Source: Micromonospora rosaria
GTDB taxonomy: Bacteria; Actinomycetota; Actinomycetes; Mycobacteriales; Micromonosporaceae
Direction: 5' to 3'
NCBI RefSeq assembly: GCF_001567585.1
Contig: NZ_LRQV01000032.1
Location: forward strand, 1 to 56,311
Length of the DNA: 56,311 nt
Shown: positions 51,574 through 56,311 of the stretch, piece by piece
Layout of the letters: every line of letters begins with the position of its first letter
Position numbering within the stretch: position 1 is the first letter of the stretch
The notes under the pieces: generated by a model
The model's input: the letters and a program-made list of their open reading frames with translations, nothing else
Database searches by the model: none
Told to the model about the DNA's origin: nothing
Program-made: the position numbers and the translations under genes

Positions 51574-52893
51574 TCAGTCCTCGGCGGGTGGTGTGGTGGG
51601 CGGGGCGGTGAGGACGCCGTTCAGGTAGAGGGACTCCCGGCAGGTGGTGGCGCGGGGCGCGTTGGCCGGCTGGCCGGGGCGGCGGCAGACCACGGTGAGC
51701 GTCACCCGGGCCCGCTCGGGCACCCGGATCGGGGTGACCGAGTGGTAGTCCTGGTTGCGGAAGTTCTCCAAGGCGTACGTGACGACCCGGACGCCGTTCG
51801 CGGTGACGGTGAGGGTGCCCTCGTCGCCCTGCACGTTGTCGACGAGGAAGTCGGTGAGCAGGAACGTCCGGCCCTCGGGGACGGTGTAGCTGCGCTCCGC
51901 CGAGCCGTTCGGGCTGGTGCGGAAGGTGATGGCGACGGAGAACTGCTCCCCGCCGGGGCCACCGGCCGGGCCGCCGACGCCACCCGGCCCGACGCCCCCG
52001 TCGGTACCCTGGCCGTCGCCGGTGCCCGGGGCACCGCCCGGCGCCTCCGGTGAGGCCGCCGGGGGGACCGGCTCCGGGCTCGGCGACTGCGGGCCGTCCT
52101 GCGCGACCCGCCGGGCGTTCTCCGCCTCGACCGCCTCCCGGGCGGCCGTCTCCACCTGCGGCCGGAGCAGGCCGAACCAGAGCGCCAGCAGCACCAGGAG
52201 CAGGGCCAGCAGCGCGGCGAGGAGCTTCAGCAGCCCCGCCGAGATCACCGGACGCTGGACGAAGGTGGCGTCGAGGGTGCGGACCCGGCCGTCGCCGGGG
52301 GTCAACTCGACGGTGAACGGGTACTGCTTCGGCTCGCCCCACCAGAGCAGCCGGCGGGCGCGGACCCGGAGCCGGGTCTCCGCGCGGGTGCCGTTGGGCA
52401 CCGCCACCGGCGCGGCGGGCAGCGTGAAGGTCACCTGGTCGGTGCCCTCGGCGACGGCGAAGGAGACCTGCTCGGTGACGTTGCCGAGGTTGTCGGTGTC
52501 GATCCGGTACCGGGCCGTCCGCACCGCGCTCCGCGACGGCGGCTGCACCTGGGCGGCGACCTCGTAGAACGGCTCGACGGTGAGGACGCCCTCCTCGACC
52601 AGCGCCGAGTCCGGATACTCGGCGGGCACGACCCGTACCCCGAAGGTCCGGTCCCCGGCGTCCACCCGGGACGACCGGGGCGGGCGGAAGGTCACCACGA
52701 CGGTGTCGGAGCCGGCCGGGTAGAGGGTGAGCGTCGGCGGCTCCACGGTCACCCACTCGTCCGGCACGCCCAGGATCTCGATCTGGTACGCCTCGACCGT
52801 GTCGCCGGCGTTGCGCACCGTCACCGGAACCTCGACCTCGCCGCCCGGGGCGACGCTCACCGCGGTGCTGCCCAGATTCGCCGATGCCCGCAT
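51574..52893 (-). CDS. Membrane protein with NEW3/CARDB-like domains (hydrolytic protein family)
   Basis: 439 residues from ATG 52893 (a GTG at 52911 adds six). N-terminal beta-rich domains (about 1-220: SANLGSTAVSVAPGGEVEVP, YQIEILGVPDEWVTVEPPTL, LYPAGSDTVVVTFRPP) resemble NEW3/Ig-like domains; a single membrane segment follows at about 225-247, a Pro/Gly-rich linker (about 265-320), and a second beta-rich domain (about 320-439: FRTSPNGSAERSYTVPEGRT). Similar proteins annotated as hydrolytic protein occur near extracellular contractile injection gene clusters in Streptomyces as I recall, but no such genes are visible here. It converges with the kinase gene and is divergent from the LuxR gene. 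Confidence 0.7.
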   Translation of the reverse strand: MRASANLGSTAVSVAPGGEVEVPVTVRNAGDTVEAYQIEILGVPDEWVTVEPPTLTLYPAGSDTVVVTFRPPRSSRVDAGDRTFGVRVVPAEYPDSALVEEGVLTVEPFYEVAAQVQPPSRSAVRTARYRIDTDNLGNVTEQVSFAVAEGTDQVTFTLPAAPVAVPNGTRAETRLRVRARRLLWWGEPKQYPFTVELTPGDGRVRTLDATFVQRPVISAGLLKLLAALLALLLVLLALWFGLLRPQVETAAREAVEAENARRVAQDGPQSPSPEPVPPAASPEAPGGAPGTGDGQGTDGGVGPGGVGGPAGGPGGEQFSVAITFRTSPNGSAERSYTVPEGRTFLLTDFLVDNVQGDEGTLTVTANGVRVVTYALENFRNQDYHSVTPIRVPERARVTLTVVCRRPGQPANAPRATTCRESLYLNGVLTAPPTTPPAED

Positions 52894-53064
52894 CTGGTCG
52901 AGCGTAGGCACGCTTCCCGGTGCTGCCAGTGGCCATCGGGGTACGGCGGCGGGCAGAACGTGGTGCCCCTGTGGACGACGTTAAGTGAACGCGAAGACGC
53001 GCTGCGCATACTGCACGGGCGGTCGGCCGCGCCGGGCGGCGGCACGGTGAGTGAGGAGACGAGA

Positions 53065-53685
53065 ATGCACCGGGTACCGGTCTACGTGCACGCCACCGAT
53101 CCGATCTCGTGGACGGGTGTGACGGGACAACTCACGGCCCGCCCCGAGGTCAGGGTGCTGACCGACGCGGAGGCCGCCCACGCGGCGGTGACCCTGGTCG
53201 TCGCGGACACCCTGACCGCGCAGACCGCCCAGACCCTGCGCCGGCTGCGCCGGGAGCAGAACCGGCTGGTCCTGGTCCCGGCCAGCATCGACGACGCGCA
53301 GCTCTCCACGGCCGTCGAGTGCGGCGTGGTCGGGGTGGTACGACGCGGCGAGGCCTCCGCCGGTCGTCTGGTCGAGGTGATCCTCGCGGCGGCCCGGGGC
53401 GAGGGCAGCGTCCCCGCCGACCTGCTCGGCCGGCTGCTCGGGCAGATGCGCCGGCTCCAGCGGGAGGTGCTCGACCCGCGGGGCCTGACCCTGGGTGGGC
53501 TGAGCACCCGGGAGGTCGACGTGCTGCGGCTGGTCGCCGACGGTTTCGAGACCCGGGAGATCGCCACCAAGCTGTCGTACTCGGAGCGGACCGTCAAGAA
53601 CGTGATGCACGGCATGACCACCCGGCTGCACCTGCGCAACCGGGCCCACGCCGTCGCGTACGCCCTCCGGCACGACCTGATCTGA
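53065..53685 (+). CDS. LuxR/NarL-type transcriptional regulator, orphan
   Basis: 206 residues from ATG 53065, which has AGGAG six bases upstream; GTG 53047 would add six residues. The C-terminal helix-turn-helix (about 150-205: LSTREVDVLRLVADGFETRE IATKLSYSERTVKNVMHGM) is of the LuxR class. The N-terminal 120 residues resemble a receiver domain, but the acidic pocket has lost one Asp, and the conserved Lys near VVGVVRRGE is Arg, so phosphorylation by a histidine kinase is doubtful. No sensor kinase gene is adjacent. It is divergent from the NEW3-like gene, which it may control. Its TGA stop starts element copy E. Confidence 0.88.
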   Translation: MHRVPVYVHATDPISWTGVTGQLTARPEVRVLTDAEAAHAAVTLVVADTLTAQTAQTLRRLRREQNRLVLVPASIDDAQLSTAVECGVVGVVRRGEASAGRLVEVILAAARGEGSVPADLLGRLLGQMRRLQREVLDPRGLTLGGLSTREVDVLRLVADGFETREIATKLSYSERTVKNVMHGMTTRLHLRNRAHAVAYALRHDLI

Positions 53686-53735
53686 AAGGAAGGGCCCCTT
53701 GTTAACGCCTCCGGTAGAGAGGGGAACCCTTCTCA
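53683..53735 (+). repeat. Dispersed palindromic element, copy E
   Basis: TGAAAGGAAGGGCCCCTTGT, TAACGCCTCCGGTAGAGAGG, GGAACCCTTCTC. Begins with the stop codon of the LuxR gene. Near-identical to copies A and D over the first 35 bases; the right arm has GGGGAACCC in place of GGGGCCC. Confidence 0.85.
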
Positions 53736-53885
53736 CCACCGCCCGTCACCCCTCGGCGCGGCGGAGGCAGCGGCGGGGTGCCCGTACCGGCGGCGGATCG
53801 TGCCCGCTTCCCTGTCCCGGGGGTCCTGTCCCGGCCGCCGGCCGGCGTCGATGATGGGCGCCACCTGATCCTGTCGAGGTGCCGA

Positions 53886-56311
53886 TTGCGTCCCACCCGA
53901 AGGTCCCCACTCGTCGTCGCCGTGGCCGGGCTGGTCGCGGCGCTGGCTGGCTGGGCTCTGGTCGTCCCGCCCAGCGGGGTGTCGTACGCCGAGCCGGCCG
54001 CGCTCGCCGACCCGGACCCGCCGGCCGAGCTGCGGGTGGCGTACCTGGGCACCGGGCACCGCAGCATCGGGCTGGTCGAGGGCACCGGGGTGGAGGCGGT
54101 CTCCGTACCCTTCTTCGGGTCCGGGCCGGCGCACTTCGACGACGAGGTGTCGGCGACCGGTGCCCTGGTCGCCTGGGTGAGCCGGCGCGAGTCGGAGCTG
54201 GCCCAGCTCTGGGTCAGCCGGGCCGGCGGTGAGCCGGCGCGGCTGACCGACGACCCGACGCAGGTGGCCGGCCGGCCGGCCGTCTCACCCGACGGCACCC
54301 GGATCGCCTTCGAGCAGACCCGGGAGGGCGTGGGGAGTTGGCGGGACATCTTCGTGATCGGCACCGACGGCAGCGGGCTGCGCCAGGTCACCGACGGTAC
54401 CGGTGACAACCGCCGGCCCACCTGGTCACCGGACGGCACGGCGCTGGCCTTCCACCGCGGTGACGGCGGGGTGCCGCAGGTCTGGCGGGTACCGGTCGAC
54501 GGCGGCGGGCCGGCGGTCGCGCTCACCGCCCGCGCGGACGGGGCCGGCGAGCCGGCCTGGGACCCGGACCCGGCGAACGACCGGATCGCGTACACGGCCG
54601 CGCCGGACAGCCCGACCGACCGCAAGGTCTGGCTGATGAACAGCGTCGGCGGGGACCAGCGGCTGCTGCTGGACCAACTCTGGGAGAGCCACGCGCCGAG
54701 CTGGTCCCCGGACGGCACCACCCTGGTCTTCCTGAGCCGGACCACCGGCACCGACGGGGCGCGGGGCGAGATCGACCTGGTCTACACCGGGGTGCCGCGC
54801 GACGACTGGTGCCCGTGCGAGGCGGTGCTGCGGCTCGCCGAGGACCGGCTGGTCGGCCACCCCACCTGGTACCTGCCGCCGACCGGCGGCGAGCCCCGGC
54901 TGCTGGTCACCCGGACCACCGCGCCGGACCGGCTCACGGTGACGGTGCAGGACGTCCGCCCGGACGCCACCGACCCCCGGGACCTGGGGGTGACGGTGCT
55001 GCGCGAGGACCCGGGCGCGGCCACCGACCCGGACCTGCTCTGGCGGCCGGTGAACGGCGACCCGTGGACCGCCCGCCCCGACTACTCGCCCGACGGCCAA
55101 CGGATCATGGTGAACCGGTTCGAGACCGTGGACGGCCAGCGGGTCTCCCGGCTCTACGTGACCCGGGCCGACGGCAGCGACCTGCAGCTCCTGCCGCTGG
55201 CCGACCGGACCGGCACCGAGCGGGAGACCGACCCGGCGTGGTCGCCGGACGGGACCCGGGTGGCGTACACCCGGTCCGTCGACGGCCTGCCCAGCCGGGT
55301 TGTGGTGGCGAACGCGACGACCGGGGAGCATCTGCTGACCGTGCCCCCGGCGGCGGGCGGGGAGTTCGCCGACAGCCAGCCCGCCTGGTCGCCGGACGGC
55401 CTGACGCTGGCCTTCGTCCGGGGCCAACCGGACGGGGCGGGAGCGGACAGCCACGTCTGGACGGCCGACGCGCTCGACGGCAGCGCGCAACTGGACCTGA
55501 CCGACGTGAGCTGCCCGGAGTGCGACACCGCCGACTACGGGCCGAGCTTCGCCCCGGACGGCACCCGGATCGCTTTCGGACGCGGGCCGGACGGGCTGCT
55601 GGTGACCGACCTCGCCGGGGAGGACTGCCAGGTGCTGGCGCCGCAGCTTCCGGAGGCGACCTGCACCGAGCCGCTGACCGCCCCGGACGACGGGCCGCAC
55701 CGCCCGCGCGACGTGGCCTGGTCGCCGGAGGGCGGCCGGCTCGCGTACAGCTCCCGCCGGTACACCGACCCGACCAGCACCGAGTACGTCAAGACGTACG
55801 ACTTCGGCACCGCCGTACACGACGGTTTGACCTGGGAGTTCCCGGGGCGGCACCGGAAGCCGACCTGGCAGCGCTTCGTGGACGTGGCCACGGCGGTGCT
55901 GGAGCCACCGGCCCCGGTGCGGGTCGGCGAGCGGACCTCGCTGACCCTGACGGTCACCGACCGGGGGCCGACCCCGGCCGTCGAGGTCCAGCTCGATCTG
56001 CGGGTACCCGACGGGGTGCGGGTCACCGCGCTGGAGCCGGAGGTGGGCTCCTGCCAACTCGACCCGCCCGACTGCGAGTTGGGCTCGATCGGGCTGGGCA
56101 ACACGGTGCGGGTCCGGGTCGAGCTGACCGGGGTGACCCCCGGGACGCACCCGCTGGAGTGGACGGTCGGCGGCTGGACGTTGGACGCCCGTCCCTCGGA
56201 CAACACCGCGTCGGTGCCGGTGGTCGTCGCCCCCCAGCCGACCACGCCCCCACCGACCACCCCGCCCCCACCCACCACGCCACCACCGACCACCCCGCCG
56301 CCGACCACGCC
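53886..56311 (+). CDS. Secreted PD40/TolB-like beta-propeller protein (3' end outside window)
   Basis: At least 808 residues from TTG 53886 (GAGG six bases upstream; no in-frame ATG or GTG nearby). The N-terminus is a signal peptide (VVAVAGLVAALAGWALVVPP). Many copies of the PD40 motif follow: AVSPDGTRIAFEQ, TWSPDGTALAFHR, SWSPDGTTLVFL, DYSPDGQRIMVNR, AWSPDGTRVAYTR, AWSPDGLTLAFVR, SFAPDGTRIAFGR, AWSPEGGRLAYSS. Together they would form one or two propellers. After residue 665 there is an Ig-like DUF11/CARDB-type domain (RVGERTSLTLTVTDRGPTPA), then a Pro/Thr linker PTTPPPTTPPPP at the edge. Probably surface-bound; the end of the gene and any anchor are not seen. Confidence 0.85.
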   Translation, partial: MRPTRRSPLVVAVAGLVAALAGWALVVPPSGVSYAEPAALADPDPPAELRVAYLGTGHRSIGLVEGTGVEAVSVPFFGSGPAHFDDEVSATGALVAWVSRRESELAQLWVSRAGGEPARLTDDPTQVAGRPAVSPDGTRIAFEQTREGVGSWRDIFVIGTDGSGLRQVTDGTGDNRRPTWSPDGTALAFHRGDGGVPQVWRVPVDGGGPAVALTARADGAGEPAWDPDPANDRIAYTAAPDSPTDRKVWLMNSVGGDQRLLLDQLWESHAPSWSPDGTTLVFLSRTTGTDGARGEIDLVYTGVPRDDWCPCEAVLRLAEDRLVGHPTWYLPPTGGEPRLLVTRTTAPDRLTVTVQDVRPDATDPRDLGVTVLREDPGAATDPDLLWRPVNGDPWTARPDYSPDGQRIMVNRFETVDGQRVSRLYVTRADGSDLQLLPLADRTGTERETDPAWSPDGTRVAYTRSVDGLPSRVVVANATTGEHLLTVPPAAGGEFADSQPAWSPDGLTLAFVRGQPDGAGADSHVWTADALDGSAQLDLTDVSCPECDTADYGPSFAPDGTRIAFGRGPDGLLVTDLAGEDCQVLAPQLPEATCTEPLTAPDDGPHRPRDVAWSPEGGRLAYSSRRYTDPTSTEYVKTYDFGTAVHDGLTWEFPGRHRKPTWQRFVDVATAVLEPPAPVRVGERTSLTLTVTDRGPTPAVEVQLDLRVPDGVRVTALEPEVGSCQLDPPDCELGSIGLGNTVRVRVELTGVTPGTHPLEWTVGGWTLDARPSDNTASVPVVVAPQPTTPPPTTPPPPTTPPPTTPPPTT

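Overview
The window is very GC-rich DNA with frequent GTG starts, short or overlapping gene junctions and Shine-Dalgarno sites of the GGAGG type. Gene content (FHA/PstP/RodA/PbpA/PknA cluster, XRE-DUF5753/DUF397 pairs, DUF3662, AfsR-like regulators, CtpI-type P-ATPase) points to a filamentous actinobacterium, most probably Micromonosporaceae (Micromonospora-like). In actinobacteria the fhaA-pknB cluster lies near oriC. A one-mismatch parS-like 16-mer at 41741-41756 fits an origin-proximal position.

Layout. 1-6642 (minus): fhaA-fhaB-pstP-rodA-pbpA-pknA, the cell-wall growth and Ser/Thr phosphorylation operon, cut at the left edge within pknA. 6929-7014: tRNA-Leu(CAG) with its terminator. 7124-9056: a nucleotide-sugar epimerase and a WecG/TagA/CpsF glycosyltransferase. 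9228-11093: secreted subtilisin-like protease. 11309-17774: small membrane and hypothetical proteins, one XRE/DUF397 pair, a PASTA protein and a large low-complexity membrane protein. 17883-20794: glutamate-cysteine ligase-like enzyme, then a divergent yceI/marR pair. 20967-25143: an HTH-ATPase-TPR regulator divergent from a membrane protein carrying a dead M48-like domain. 25260-33704: acyl-CoA dehydrogenase, acyl-CoA carboxylase beta, HMG-CoA lyase, biotin carboxylase and TetR, a leucine/isovalerate-type catabolic set interrupted by an unrelated plus-strand gene. 33809-36964: small membrane protein, rhodanese, truncated amidohydrolase, SGNH hydrolase. 37121-42637: second XRE/DUF397 pair, prolyl-tRNA synthetase, CBS protein, SufE, DsbA/FrnE, YbaK and a small membrane protein. 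42647-49157: MFS transporter and a giant CtpI-like P-type ATPase. 49677-56311: a Ser/Thr kinase with an extracellular CBM2-like domain, a NEW3-like membrane protein, a LuxR-type regulator and a secreted beta-propeller (PD40) protein running off the right edge.

Most notable: the CBM2-type sensor kinase; the P-type ATPase fused to a degenerate second P-type/HAD module; a dispersed about 50-bp palindromic element found four times, three times with the upstream gene's TGA stop built into it; a 16-codon ORF with an ideal ribosome binding site overlapping the start of a hypothetical gene (leader peptide or frameshift); and several enzyme folds that have lost catalytic parts (M48, SDR Tyr to Phe, amidohydrolase without barrel). 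All calls are from reading the sequence; no database search was run.
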